This document shows positions 20,358 to 33,700 of a stretch of 64,000 nt of DNA, one piece after another. Both the position numbers and the translations under genes were made by a program. Under the pieces are notes generated by a model, which had not been told where the DNA came from, made no database searches, and saw nothing but the letters and a program-made list of their open reading frames with translations. The number at the start of each line of letters is the position of its first letter. Position 1 is the stretch's first letter. This stretch comes from Xiphophorus maculatus. Taxonomy: Eukaryota; Chordata; Actinopteri; Cyprinodontiformes; Poeciliidae. Where the stretch lies: NCBI RefSeq assembly GCF_002775205.1, contig NC_036456.1, positions 12,861,463 to 12,925,462 of the forward strand, given 5' to 3'.

Positions 20358-21315
20358 AGACATTAGGAACCTTGATGGCCGTTTTCAAAATGAAGCTGCA
20401 AAGTTTTCAGAAGATATGATTGCTGACTGTGAACGAGCTCATTTGAATCCGTATGAAAGGCTGCATGTCTCAGGCAGTTTGCAGCTCCTAATTTTGACTG
20501 CCTGAAACTCAGATTTTAAAAGAGCCAGCTCAAAAAGCTGTGCATCCTGCTCGCTGGCGCCTGTTCTTCACCGCAGGTCTCTGCAGTCAGTCTGTGGCAT
20601 TGCTCAATGTCGAGTCGGTGTTTAAACCGGGTTAGAGAAGCAGAACCTTTTTTCACTGTCTGCACTTGTACCACTGTTTGTCTTATTTAATAAAACAAGT
20701 TTTCACCCTGACTTTGTTCTTACGAAAGTTGCATCAGTTCAGCATGGCATTTTTTGGAGGGAGAGGCGAGATGTTAAAGGTAAAACTGATTCAGTTATAC
20801 AAATAATGCAGACAGGAAGAGGGCAGGCTTGTGGTTAGTTGACCCAGTTTTAGTTTTCAGCATCTCAAAGCATCACTGTTTTTTTTGTTTGTTTTTTTAC
20901 TTTGAACAGCCGTAAAAGGAGTGTGAGTGGCACATCTGTCTGTAACCTGGAGCCACACCTGAGAAAGTGAAGCTGTGGTTCCTGCTGCAACCGGATCTTT
21001 CGTTTATATCCTGCCTTCTCGGTTTCGTTGCAACAGAATTGCATGTAGAAGATAAAATAATTCTGGTTCTGGATCACTGTGGAGCTATATTATTTTATTT
21101 TTTCCCTCTGTTTAGGAAGTCAAAGTTTTGCTTCTTCTTTCACTTCCTCCTTTTTCTATCTGCTGCTACACTTTTCCTAACAGCAACAGTGACTCAAACT
21201 GCGTATTTAAAACTTCCTCCTCAGGTGACCAATCACTCATCTGACGAGCATCACACGACGCTTCGCTTAAAAACTGTTTTCCCCTCCTCATTCTGGTCTC
21301 TTCTCTCCGAGCAGA
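20358..21315. other. Region upstream of capg coding start
   Basis: No coding exon was found. The capg start codon follows GAGCAG directly, which looks like a splice acceptor, so a non-coding capg exon probably lies upstream; I could not place it. Confidence 0.4.
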
Positions 21316-24300
21316 ATGCTCTCCTTCCAGCCGGCGCCGGGTCAGTTCGGCCCAGAGGTCCTGAACCCCGGGCTCAGGGTGTGGAGGGTGGAGAAGATGA
21401 AGGCGGTGCCGCTGGATGCCTCCGAGGTCGGCGCCTTTTATAACGGAGACTCCTACCTGGTGCTGCAGAACCGGGGCGAGCAGGGAGCCGACCTCCACAT
21501 GTGGATCGGTGAGACGCGGGTCGGGAGCTCGTCTCGCTCTTTATTACGTCAGTCAGTCAAAGCCAATACAGGGATGCAGCATTGTGCAAAAGTTTTAAAC
21601 CAGGTCCAGGTATTTCAGAAATCTCTTAAAGGGGTGACCAGTTTGTTTCCAGGCATTTTCATATAAATTATTAGTATTTTTGGACTTTGATTTTTGCACT
21701 CGCTTGACCTGACAAAGGCGTTATCTATTTTACTAACAGCAGTCTGAATGACATTATGTATTAAAGTGATAGTTTCACATTGTCACGTTTGAGGAAAAGC
21801 TAAGAAACCTTCAGAGGGTTGGAAGGCTAGCATCAGACTCATACAAACCTCGTTTTTCTCAAGCAATTTTACCAACGTAAAACTGAAAATAGTAACACCC
21901 ATGAAGAAAAAGTCATAACAGCAGATAAAAACGGGCGTTTATTATCACATTTTAGACTCGAAACCTTCAGAGTGTGAAACGTAAATTACACTTCGCCTTT
22001 TCAAAACTTTTCCGAAGCATAAAAAGTTCAGAAACAGGAAATAATTACCACATATGGATGTCTATGGAGGATTGTTTCTTTTTTTTATGTTGAATAATAA
22101 TAATGGATGCGTGTTTATTGGTGGAACAGTTGTTTAGAGCAGGGGTCTCAAACTCCAGTTCTCGAGGGCCGCAGTCCTGCAACTTTTAGATGAGCCTCTG
22201 CTGCACCACAGCTGAACAGAATAATTAGGTAATTAAGGCTCTGGAGAACTGATCTACACAAGGAGGAGGCAATTAAGCCATTTCTTTCCAGTGTTTTGTA
22301 CCCGTGGCACATCTAAAAACTGCAGGACAGCGGCCCTCGAGGACTGGAGTTTGAGACCCCTGGAAAAGAATGGGCCGACACCCGGATCCATCAGAGTAAC
22401 TGGATCCAGTCAGAACCACAGCAGTAGTCGACACATCTACTCTTTATGCTGCCTGTGTTTTGATTTGCAGTTTTCGTCCCAAGCAGGAATCGCTCTGGTG
22501 AATTACAGGCAAACTGGGCACAGCAAGCGTCTTTAAATCCTTGGAAGGTGCCAGTTTGTTAGGTTTCCATTACCAGTCAAAGACAAACGTTCTCCTCACT
22601 GAATGATTTTCCGACGTCAGTCGTAACATCCTTAACTTTATGAGTTTAAATCTGCCAGGCATATGAAAAAGTTTGGCTCTAACTGTATTTTTAAATGTGT
22701 TTTGCTTGAAAGGAAGCAGGATCCTATGTCAATCTATTAACAAGGACACACAATCAAATATGACGACCAAAACTGCTTTCATCAACATGTACCCATGCAC
22801 CACATGTAAATGTCCTTTCAGTTCTCATTCTTCGTCAGTCTGAATGATTTTCACCTGATCTGCAGGAGCTGCATGAGAGCCACAACATTTGCACCTGGTT
22901 GCGGTTCCTTCTCCAGTTTCTGTTTCACTCCATTCTACAAAAGAGCTAACCATTGTGCGGTGCTTACTGCACACCTCAGCCCGGTCCAAGTGCTGCGGCT
23001 GAATAACCGATGACCCCTGGCATGGCTCCGGTGATGACACATGAGCCACCGTGCTGACCCTTCGCCGCAGCGTTCGGCCTTCATGGACAGGGACAACGGG
23101 AGGGAGAGAACGATGATGGGAAACCGGTCCAGAGGGCCTGGTGGGGAGACGACGGGGGGAGAAGGACCAGGGAAGGGTTTTGAGCGGCTCTCATGAAAAA
23201 TGCAGGAGGAACGTTACAGTACTCAAATGTGGCCGTTGTTTCCAGCATGTATCCGGTGCTTAGGTAACACTAAGCTGCCTGTCACGGCTCGGAGAGCGCT
23301 CTGTTTGCTCAAGCATGTGTTTCTGTTTGAACTGCCCCCCCCCCCAGCTTGTTTACAGATAAACGCTGAAGTTCAGATCTGGTGCAACTTCCAGCTGCCA
23401 CTTTACTTACTCTGTCTAAATAAACGTCTTCTAACGCTGGAGCTTATTCAGTTCACAGAGATAAAGAGAGTATTATCCTCATAAAACAAGGCAGCATAAA
23501 CAAGTATGACGATCTTCAAACTGAGGTCAGAGTCCCTGCACTGACACAGTTAACACAGCTTTGTTCTGCTTTACTTCGGGGATTTAAGCCAGGGTTAGCT
23601 ACTGGTATTTTAATAGAAAATGTGATTGAACCGTAGCAATTCTACAGCTTTGATTTATTTTAAACTAAAAAGACAATAATAAGCATATTTAACCAAGAAA
23701 ATTAATTCAAAAATGCAACATCGGAGAAGAAAATGCAGTTTTATCGACTCCATTAAGCGCATTTACATGACGGACAGGCCTGGCGGCATGGGCGGGCATT
23801 GGGGGGCATTGGGGGGCATTGCCCGCCCGCACAGTCCGCCTGGACTGGAAGCTGTTTGTTGTTTTTACCTTAGAATGGCCAACTCTCTGTTATTCCTATA
23901 TCAATTTGAGCAGTGCCCAAAGTCAGTCCTCGAGGGCCGGCATCCTGCACGTTTTAGTTCTCTCCCTGGTGGTACCAACAACATGTTAATGTTCTTCTTA
24001 GGCCTCCTAACGAGCCATCGTTTGATCCAGGTGCGTTAAACCAGGGAGAGAACTAAAACATGCAGGATGCCGGCCCTCCAGGACCGACTTTGGTTTCCGC
24101 ACTGTGTCCTCCGTCACTGTTTTCAGCAGTTAAAACTGTTCATCCGTTGTTAACACGTCGTAACCTGTTCTTCCGAGCCGCCTTACTTCACCTGTTTGCA
24201 TTTGTAATGGCGGGTCAGGAAAAGTTTCTCCAGTCATTCGGTGACAACAGCAACATCCTTTTACTCTTCTATGCAGACTAAATGAGCCCGAAATTATTTG

Positions 24301-27300
24301 CTGAAATTCAAATTTGTAGATTTTTTTTCTGGCCTCATCATTGTTTGTAACGATTTTACATTTGTAATTATGACTCAGACTGTAGATATGGCAAATTAAA
24401 GGAAGGAACCATATTTTACATTTTGAAGAGGACAATTGTGATTCACTTGGCTGACATGTTCTCTTGTTTTTCCCATTTTGCATAACTTTAAAACACAACG
24501 AGTATATTAAGATCTTTTCCTAGACCATCTGAACAAAGTAAAAAACAAAATGAAAAGTCAAATTGCAGTACTGCTGATGCTTTAGATTTTTTTCCACTCT
24601 AAGAAACTAAAATTTGTTTAATTTGTTTTCAGTGTTAGATTTATTTGTTTATTTATTTTATGTTTTGCTGTTTCACTTCTAGAGATAAAATTCAGACATA
24701 TAAGGAAACTTGAAACCTTATCGCGAACTTGTCGTTGATGCCTTTAACTGCTTAAGTTTCTTCTCCAGTTAAGAGGTCAAATGCAAATGTAAAGATGTGG
24801 AGATATGCAGATATGGAGGCAGCTGAGATTAAACATTGCCAGTTTAAATAAACATGTGGACAAGTCAGAATGTTCTGTCATTCTGAAAGTATGCATTTCA
24901 TATTTAATTATGGGTAAAGATGGACCGTACTGAGAATATCCTCAAGCAGTAACAGGCCTGATCACGTTTTAGATATTGTTTAAATGTGAATTAGAGAGAA
25001 ACGGCGTTCTGTTTTCTCGCCGGCCTTCAGGAGAGAAGTCCTCCCGGGACGAGCAGGTGGCCTGCGCCATGCTGGCCACCCAGCTGGACAACTTCCTGGG
25101 CGGCGACCCCGTCCAGCACAGGCAGGTCCAGGGCTTCGAGAGCCCAGAGTTCATGGAGCTCTTCCCCAGAGGGGTCAGCTACAAGGTGAGCCACATCTGT
25201 GGAAATTCATGCAGGAAATGAAATGAAATATTCTCACCTAACCTGAGAATTTCTTGCAACTGTTCTACTAGGATTCTGACTTTTTTCCTCTTGGGCTTCC
25301 TAGTGATTATAAACCTCCGTAAAGTCGGTCCGAATTGGTCGCAAAGTTTACTTTTTTATGGTTAGATTCTTCTGAGATAAGGACGATTTCAGATAAAAAA
25401 GATTTTACGATTCTTTAGGTCAGGCTTGATAGACAAATATGGACTTTTACATAATCTTTAATTCCCACCAGTTTGCATTACTTGAACCATAACGAGTCAA
25501 ACATTAAAAACACAAAGCTTTGCCGTGAAGGGATCGGGGTTTTTTTTTGTTTTTGCAGGAGGGAGGCGTGGAGTCTGGCTTCAGGCAGTCGCAGGACAGC
25601 GGGACGGTGCAGAGGCTGTACCAGATCAAAGGGAAACGCAACATCCGTGCCAAGGAGGTGGAGCTGTCCTGGAGCAGCTTCAACAAGGGCGACTGCTTCA
25701 TCCTTGACCTCGGAGAGGTGAGATAATCCAACCGAATGTGAAACATGCACAGGAGGCCTGCAGCAGAAGTGTAAATTTCCTGTTTGAACCCTGACGGAGC
25801 TTGGAGGTTCAAATGAAAATGCAAACCTAAAATTACATGAACACATGAGGCTTCTGCATAAAGCTTCTGCAATCTCTGATGGCGGCTCTTGCAGACAATC
25901 CTGTCGTGGACCGGATCGCAGGCCAACATCTTCGAGAAGCAGAAGGTGCGCGAGATCGCTTCGCTGATCCGAGACACCGACCGACACGGAAAGGCCCGCG
26001 TCGTGGACACCAGCGAGGGGGAGGAGCCTGAGGAGATGCTGAAGGTGCAAACAAGATGATGATCATTTGAGCTCACGGGGTTTCTACGACAGCGTGTTAG
26101 AGTTGTTGTAGATAGGGGGGGGGATGAGTATATTTCCACCAAAAAACTCTAAACTTTTGAGATTAATCTAAGAAATTTTCTGGGGAAAAAAAAGGATTTT
26201 TTTTTGTTGTTTTTTTTTTGCATATTTTTGACTTTCGAAAATCAAAAATTTCCATGTTTTTTTTTTCCAAGGAAATTTCTGAGATCCATCACAAGTTAAA
26301 AAAAAAATTCTCACGAATTTTCAACTTTTGGAGCTGATAATTTTCCAAGTTTCTTCTATGAAAATTCTGAGATTAATCAAAAATATTTTGTGGAAATTTA
26401 CTCCCTTTTTCTTTTTACAATGGCTCTGATACGCCTTTGTATGACCTCCAGGTCAACAAAGCTTCGATTCTAAACCCGTAAACTGTTTGGTATCTCGGTG
26501 TTTTCTACCAGGTTCTCGGCCCGATGCCGGCTCTGGCAGAAAGCACGTCGGAGGAGGACAGCAAAGCCGATGCCTCCAACTCTGCTTCCCTCTACAAGGT
26601 TATTTTATCTCCAGCCCTCCTCACCAAACCAGTGTGTTACCTAACTGGAGATGTGGAGCTGACCCGGTCTTGAACCCCTTTGCAGGTATCTGATGCCACC
26701 GGCGCCATGACGATGACCAAGGTGTCAGAGAAGAGCCCGTTTGCCCAGGAGCTGCTGGTCAGGGACGACTGCTTCATCCTGGACAACGGAGCAAATGGAA
26801 AAATCTTCGTCTGGAAAGGTGAAGAAAAAACTTCCAGAACTTGAAACAGGAAACATGTTTCTGCTGAAATAATGCAGTAAAAAGCGACACTTGATATCTA
26901 AAAAAAAATTACATTTTATTAAACTTGGTGAGAAATTCCATTTTTACAGTGGGGCTCCTGTATTTGCGAGGGTCAGGGGTCACAGCTGCCTGGAAATAGT
27001 TCAAATTTATTCTTGAGAGCCCCTGTAACAATGCTTATGACTGCCTATTTTAAACAACAAATATATGTATATCAATTCAATCTGTAGAGACTCTCACAGA
27101 GAAAAAGCAGCAGTTAGAAAGTTTTATCGACCCGAAGTTCTTTGGCGCTCGGACGCCGGCAGAAGACGTGCGTGCTGAGAAACGCCGTGAGCTTGGATGA
27201 TCGGCTCGGGGCGAAGCTCAGCGTAGTCTTCCTCCGGGCCCGGACACTGGCGGTGGAGTGGAGCCTGGCGTGCTAATTGATGATGCCGGTGGGCTGAAGA

Positions 27301-27700
27301 GAGTCTCACAGCTTGAATTTACGCCTATAGGCCACATTATACTTTAATACACACAGTGGCACTACTGCTAAAGCTAACATCCATGGTCTTCCTTATTTCT
27401 ACAAGCCCTGATAATCCTCTGTTACCATGTCAACAGGTCACGGAGCGAATGCAGACGAGAAGAATGCTGCCCTGCAAATGGCGGACAACTTCATCGAACA
27501 AATGAAATACCCCAGAATGAAAACACAGGTTGGTTAAAAACATCTTTAAAAAAGAACAAACAAGAGGTGTAAAGTGTGAACATCAGAGAGCAGCACAAGT
27601 AAAAAATAAAAACAAAAACTTTTTTGTCCTACAGGTGGAGATTCTGCCTCAGGGGAAGGAAACCATCATCTTCAAGCAATTCTTCAAGAACTGGAACTAA
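21316..27700 (+). CDS. capg: Macrophage-capping protein (gelsolin-like actin-capping protein CapG)
   Basis: This Ca2+-regulated protein caps barbed ends of actin filaments without severing them and acts in cytoplasm and nucleus. Eight exons join in frame to 344 residues, against about 348 in mammals: 21316-21508, 25031-25185, 25559-25717, 25895-26044, 26512-26598, 26686-26818, 27437-27528, 27635-27700. Three gelsolin-like repeats are visible. Domain 1 runs from about residue 15 ([15 protein letters not shown], then [10 protein letters not shown] and LHMWIG). Domain 2 includes [12 protein letters not shown] and the following SWTGS. Domain 3 has [10 protein letters not shown] and KIFVWKG. The protein ends FKQFFKNWN. 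Domain order and length fit CapG rather than six-domain gelsolin. Intron 1 (3.5 kb) carries two hAT-like MITEs. Fish can have two capg copies; I cannot say which this is. Confidence 0.95.
22140..22362. mobile_element. hAT-like MITE in capg intron 1
   Basis: Terminal inverted repeats begin CAGGGGTCTCAAACTCCAGT on the left; the right end GACTGGAGTTTGAGACCCCTG mirrors it. Inside these a GAGGGCCGC/GCGGCCCTC pair continues the symmetry. 223 bases, non-coding. The flanking 8-mers (GTTTAGAG and GAAAAGAA) do not match well, so the target duplication has decayed or the borders are slightly off. Confidence 0.8.
23911..24104. mobile_element. hAT-like MITE in capg intron 1
   Basis: A 194-base inverted-repeat element. 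The left end reads CAGTGCCCAAAGTCAGTCCT and then GAGGGCCGGCATCCTGCA; the right end gives the reverse complement, ending CGCACTG. CTCTCCCTGG and CCAGGGAGAG also pair inside it. No convincing 8-bp duplication remains. Confidence 0.8.
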
Positions 27701-27956
27701 ACAAGTCCTGCAAACCCGAAACCAGACAGCATCAAACACAAAAACCCCTTCTAGTGTTTACAAAGTTAGCAGCTTGTTTTGAATTTTGGTAGTCAGAGAT
27801 GTGATGCCACTTTTATAAAAAAAAAACCTAAAACAACAACAGACATTTTCTGTGGTCAGAGTACGAACAAATCAAGACAAAATCAAGAGAACTGGATTTT
27901 TACATAAATATATATATATTTGTTCAACAGCATCACAGATTTGTCTGAAATCGAAG

Positions 27957-27962
27957 AATAAA
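27957..27962 (+). terminator. capg: capg poly(A) signal AATAAA
   Basis: AATAAA 257 bases after the capg stop codon, followed by a T/G-rich stretch. Confidence 0.7.
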
Positions 27963-28029
27963 TCTGAACGTTCTCACTGCGCCTGGTGTTGTTTATTTTC
28001 AACAAGTTGCCTCAGTTCATTTCAGGCTG

Positions 28030-28215
28030 ACGCTGATAAAAGGTGGGATTTTTCTTGGCCGTGGCAGAAATCTTTGTAACCTTTATTCAGCTGCCACGAC
28101 TGCATCTTATCTGATCCGCCAGACAACAGGCGGGGCGGCGGGGAAGCATCCCGCTGTCACGCCATCTCTCTTATCAGCAGGAGGAGCCCAATTACTCCTC
28201 AAACGGTTTGGTGAG
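28030..28215. promoter_or_regulatory. Candidate enhancer or promoter: GATA motifs plus GC box
   Basis: Within 190 bases there are three WGATAR-type sites (GCTGATAAAAG, TCTTATCTGATC and CTCTTATCAGC, the last two in reverse orientation) and a GC box (GGCGGGGCGGCGGGG) in otherwise AT-rich intergenic DNA downstream of capg. The clustering suggests a regulatory element. Which gene it serves is unknown. Confidence 0.3.
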
Positions 28216-30180
28216 CTGTAAAGGCGACAGCCCAGCTAACGTTGCGTAAGTCGTCGTTATAGGTTTCAGGTCAGGCCAGAGAAAAGGAAAGCAAGGGGAA
28301 AAAATGATGGTGACTCAACCTGTGCTAGCATCACTTTTAAAATCTGCTAGTTTTCCGAAGAACTTCCTCTGAAAAGCAGCTTTTAAGTCTTTTAACGCAT
28401 CTGTTATCCGTAGAGATTGGCAAAAAGAGGCTCACAGTATTTTTTTTTTTCTTTAATGAACAGTTTTGATCATTCTCAGACATGGTTGTTTTTTTTTTGT
28501 TTGTTTTTTTCAGATTATAAATCTGGTTTCTGAGATCAGGTAGGTTTCATAGCCATAAAAATTAAAACAAGGAAAAGAGTAAAACATATTTTAGATGTGC
28601 TCCAATAAGAAAATATGCAAATCCTGAACTGCGACTAGACGGAAATCCACTGAGAAACATAAAAAATGACAATGAGTCTGATTTATATTCTCTTAATAAC
28701 TCATTTATTAATTCAATAAAGTACAATTCTCTTTGTTACAGCTGTTTGACTCACGTTTATTAGTATATTAATATAACATTTAGTGTTCAAAGTGTTTAGA
28801 AGTGAATGAATAGAACCAGCTTCCTCTACTGTTTGCAATATCTCCTCCATCTTGTTTTTAAAGAACTGACTTGTATTCATGGTTCCTTGCAAAAGCATCT
28901 TTTTTATCTCTATGATTTCAATTTATTTTACAGATTTTTGTCAAACAGACCAACACAAAGTAGCAGAGATTCTGAAGAAGGCTGATTTCTTTACCTGTTT
29001 TTTTTTGTTTTTGTTTTTTTGCAAAAAAGATTAAGTTGAGTCCGATTGGAAGGAGAACATCAGTTTCAGTTCTTGCCACAGATTGTCCATCCCTTCAGGT
29101 CCGACCTGATTCTTTGTCCCTGTTGATATTTCCTTCAGTTGCAAAACCGTCTTCTCTCTTATTTGTCATTTTTATTTACTGTAAGTTCCTTAAAATCTAA
29201 AACAGTGAACTGTTTGCGGGAGAAGGAGCAGCAGCTGCCGTACATACGTGTATTTAATCCTGCTGCGTTTTATGCAATAAATAATCCTAACTGAAAGTAA
29301 AACTAATGAAACTAATGAAGCTAATCAGCTAAACAAGTCGAGGAGTCGAGGTGTTGCTTCATTTGCCATTGTGTGCAATCTGGCGTTTTGTTCACAAAAT
29401 ATTTATATTTATACTCAACAATTAATTCTAACACTAATCTTCATCTTGGATGAAAATAAACAGAAAGCATGTTTAAGCCTTTAAATTGCATCCAACCTTT
29501 TTTGAGAGAGCATAAATAGCATGTGAAGGAATTTTCTTCATCTTAAAGAGTAAATTTTTAGTAATTTACAGATTTGTTATGCAATTTATTAACATATTGT
29601 TTAAACTTATTTATAAGAATCTTACCATGCCTATAAATGTTTTAAATTCCCTCTTTGATATTTCTTGTAAGTAGAAGCGTTGCCATTTGCTCTGATCTAA
29701 TATGAAATCTAGAAAAGTAGGTGTAATTCACCAAGCCATAAGGGACACAGATATTTAAGGAAATGCCTGTCGATGTAAATGTTTGCTTGCATAATGTGAG
29801 GTGAGATTTTATAGTTTTTTTTGCTCTTTGTCCTGCAGTTTGCTCCTGAGGCCGAATCAGGCCTTCTGTTTCTGTTTATACTGACATTCAGGTCTTTTAA
29901 TGGCAGAAAGGGCAAATAATTTCTATCCTGGTGCAAGCCTGTTTCAGGCAGGCTATATATTTTAGGAATCATCTGTTCATCACATGACATTTAGTGCCAT
30001 TATGATGATTCATTTAAGCCCTCACAGAGCCCGGTTGACCCCTGCTCTCATTCCTCTTGCTGCTGGGTTTACAGTTTACAGTAACTTCAGCCTGAAACCT
30101 CGGCCATTTGCGTCACTCTGACTGATTGCTGGCTTTATGGCAGCAGTAAAACATCACTCCTCCTGATGTTCCCAGAATGA
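28216..30180. other. Intergenic DNA, no gene seen
   Basis: AT-rich DNA between capg and the PRY-SPRY gene. The only structure noted is a faint Tc1-like remnant listed separately. Confidence 0.5.
28915..29150 (-). mobile_element. Faint Tc1-like remnant
   Basis: GACCAACACAAAGTAGCAGAG near 28950 and TTGCCACAGATTGTCCAT near 29074 resemble, in order, the terminal region and a transposase segment of teleost Tc1-like elements. Very degraded; limits approximate. Confidence 0.35.
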
Positions 30181-30230
30181 GTCTGCTGTGAGGCTGGGGG
30201 GTGGAGGAAACTTCCTTCTTCCAGTGTTCA

Positions 30231-30311
30231 ATAAAAAGCTTGGACGAGCAGCGTTACCTGTCCACTTCTCTCGACCATCAGAGCTGCAGCAACGCTCCGA
30301 CAACACAACAG
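30231..30311 (+). promoter_or_regulatory. Probable TATA-like box and non-coding first exon of the PRY-SPRY gene
   Basis: An ATAAAAAG box at 30231 is followed by about 75 bases ending in a good splice donor (ACAACAG|GTAATC, donor at 30312). The start codon lies in the next exon, just after the acceptor CTCCACAG|CC. An ETS-like GGAGGAAACTTCCTTCTTCC lies immediately upstream. Inferred from position and motifs only. Confidence 0.4.
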
Positions 30312-30420
30312 GTAATCAACTACAAATACATCGATCCTCTGTTTATCTGTGGTATCACCCAGGTGTTACAGTTTGGGTTTAAAATGTGTATTTCAACTAT
30401 TCTAATTATTTATGAATGAC

Positions 30421-30468
<48 letters not shown>
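30421..30468. repeat. (ATT)n microsatellite
   Basis: About sixteen TAT/ATT units, followed by further AT-only sequence to about 30700. Confidence 0.95.
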
Positions 30469-30469
<1 letters not shown>

Positions 30470-30788
30470 TTATTATTTTACTTTCACGTTGATGGGAAAA
30501 AAATCATCAGAAAATCTAAAGTAATATGAACTACAATAAATAAATAAGATTCATATTTACTAGTATTTTTTCAGCTTTTTCCTTTCATTTAATTATTCTT
30601 CTAATTTTTTATATATAATATAAAATAATATATAATATAAAATAATATATATAATAATTTCATTTCATTTCAAATTTCATTTCATATATATATATATATA
30701 TAATTTTCTAATTTAAAAAACGAAATTCAGTTTTGTTTATTTTTTTGTCCTTTTTTCCAAGTTTTCACGTGTTTCTTTCTCCACAGCC

Positions 30789-33700
30789 ATGAATAAGGAA
30801 GAAGGCGCGGAGTTAAAAACTATCCTAAAGCGCAGCAAACGTACGTTGCTTTTATTACTATCCTTAAACTATCAGAATTAATCTCTGACATTTTTCTTTC
30901 TAAAAAAAACAAACAAAAAAAAACAAACCTACATTTTCCTGGTGACATTACGTGGAAAATTGAAGGCTCACAGATACCAAGAATTTTAGATTTTTTTAAA
31001 AAAGTTGATAATAGTCAGACTTTCCCCCCATGTTTCTGTGTTTAGTTGTTGAAAACACATTTTGTTAACACCGAGGATCATTTCCCCTGTAGGCGTCAGC
31101 CTGCTGCTGGACGATGGGAGTGGCACCGCCACCCAGAGCAGCTCCATCGGGGCAGTTCGCTGGAAGTTGCCCGAGGAGAGCGTCCAGCCCCACAGTTCTG
31201 CCCCCACCGTCCACGCTAACCACAACAAGAGCTCGCAGGTAAGTTTATTTTCCTCCTGCTCTTCTTCTAATGATTCCAAGTGTTTTGCTTGAAATGTTTA
31301 GTTTTGTTTACAGCAGCTCCCAACCCACTGGGGACAAGGGTGTTAGAAAACGGGTGGATGTTTACGGCGGTGTAGCTATTTGTGTTCGGGCCTCCGAACC
31401 ACAAGGGGGCATCCAAGAGCAACATCCTACAACACAATGCAAGTCAGGTTTATAAACTTGGCATAGCAGCAAAGTGGTAATATCTGATAGTACAATTCCT
31501 CTAATCGGTGTTTATTGATCGGTTATTGATGAGAAGTGCGTGTGATTTGAGTGAGAATCATGTAACACTTGGTAGCTTTTAGTTCTACGCTATGACGTAG
31601 GGTTATGTCTGGTGGTATCAAGATCAGGCCGAAATGTATTGATAAAGCTCATTAACAAATAGATAGACGTCTCTGCATTTAGATGCTTCCTGACATTAAA
31701 TAATATTAAACACATTTTCACCTCATTTGGATTGACCCAATTTGGCAGAACAATTTGGCGGTGTTTTAATTGGTAAAGTAATATTTAAGTACGCAGTTGC
31801 TATATCAAAGGTTCTATTTCTAGAGTGTAGCGGGTCACGTAATGTGTTTGCTTAGTTTTTTTTTAGTTGTCTAGTTCCTGAACGTGGGTTGACACGTGGT
31901 CAGTGTGTTTCAGAAGCCAGAAATAGAACAGAAACAGACGAGAAACTGGATTCTGACGGGAAACATCAGAGGCTACAGAGTGACCCCAAGTTCAATAAGT
32001 TAGAAAAAAAAAATCAGCCAGTGGCTAGAAGAAGAAATAGTTGATGAAACATGATAAATCTGCTGAAACATTTTGCCCTCTGCTGTATTTCCTTCTTTTA
32101 AAACTCAGTTTGTGTCTTGTCTTGCAGCAACACGTTCGCCAGGGCAGCTTGAAGGACCTGCGCAGCCTGGAGGAGTGTGTCCAGTTTATTAATCACTGGA
32201 AGGAGCAAGTGGACCAAGTGTGCAAGGTAGAACCGCAGGGACATCAACGTGTCCTTTTGTTGCGTTTATTCAGAGGAAAGTACCCAGAATGCTTCTAAAC
32301 ACAACAAACAAAACAGAACATTTCTGATTGGAAAAGGTTTTTCAGACACATTCCTTAACGATGTCAAATATTTACAGCAAATTTAACTTTGTGGGGGTTG
32401 TTCGTCAACTTTAAAGCAGATTAGGATAATACTTTTGAATGATAATTATGTAACAAAATCAGAGTATGAGCCAAACACACGTAGAGACACATAGTCATGT
32501 GTATTTTCTGCTGTATGATATTTTATCTGTGGGCAATTTGATCATTAGCATGTCCTTCATATGTCAGGGTGCATTGATCTGGATAAATGTTGAAACGTGT
32601 GTTCATTCTTCAAGCATGATCAGGACAGGTGGGGGGCGGCTGCTGATAGGTCAGATTTATGCTTATGAATGCATTTACAGCCTGAGTGTGTGACCTTTCA
32701 GACTGCTGTGTAAAAAAAAGTCAATTCACTGCATTTATTACCACTTGGATCACATGAACAGTGACAAGTTCTGATAATCTTCTGATTTACGAATCCGTTT
32801 TACAAACAGTTTCTGTCTGTGTTGTGATTTAGCATGGTGGCACCGATCCAGGGGAGGGAACCAGCAAGGCGGAGGCCCAGAGATCCGACCGGCGCACCGA
32901 GCGCAGCCTGGAGGAGAGCAGAAAGCTGATCCTGGAGTGGGCCGATGAGCTCCGCCATGTTGACAAGGTGAGCTCTCACACCCCAAATTCCTAGACTGAG
33001 GGTGGTAAAAGCAGCTGAACAACATCAAACTATCACATGCACATGTTTTTTTTTAACTACTCTTGCATCTGCAGCTTCTAAAGGAGACCCCACGGAAATC
33101 TGTCAGTCAAAAGAAAGGACCTAAAGAGGAGCCCAAAGAGGAGGGACAAACGCGGATCATAGAGTGGGCAAAGGAGCTGCAGAAAGCGACCGAGGTGAGA
33201 CGTTACGACACGTGACGCAGCCTTCACAAAGTAGAAAAAGTAGAAAATTGTAGTTTTTGTCATTAATAAAACCCAAGCTGAAATGATCCATTTGCGCTTG
33301 CAGAGCTGCGGCGTGCCGAGCGAGGAGCTGGGCAAAGTGCTGCGCCTGCTGGGCATCAAGAAGAAACGACTTTACAAGCTGCTGCCTCTGCTGGAGTTCA
33401 TCACCTGGTCTCTGCTCAAGGAAGACAACACGGTGAGAAACCTCGCTCTATGCAACATTCCTATTCATTTATATAAAACATTCCACTGGATGTTGTAGAA
33501 TAGCCATAAATTAAAAAAAAAAAAAATCCAACCACCTCATATAAGTGCCCATGTGAAGTGAGCATGGTGCCATTTGGCTGTAAAACAGTTTTACGCAACA
33601 TGATGCCTGAGTGAACCCTGCTCTCGGTGTGCGTGTGGAACAGCCATAAATGGTTTTTACTGACCCTGATCCGCTGCTGCGTTGATAACCTACAACAGTC

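Noticed and set aside
21970-22080. Possible extra capg exon in intron 1
   Set aside because: No frame with both splice borders and gelsolin-like sequence; the 21508 and 25031 exons join directly in phase.
27120-27310. GC-rich block in capg intron 6 with an open minus-strand frame
   Set aside because: No matching splice sites or recognisable domain; may be an unclassified repeat but I cannot support a call.
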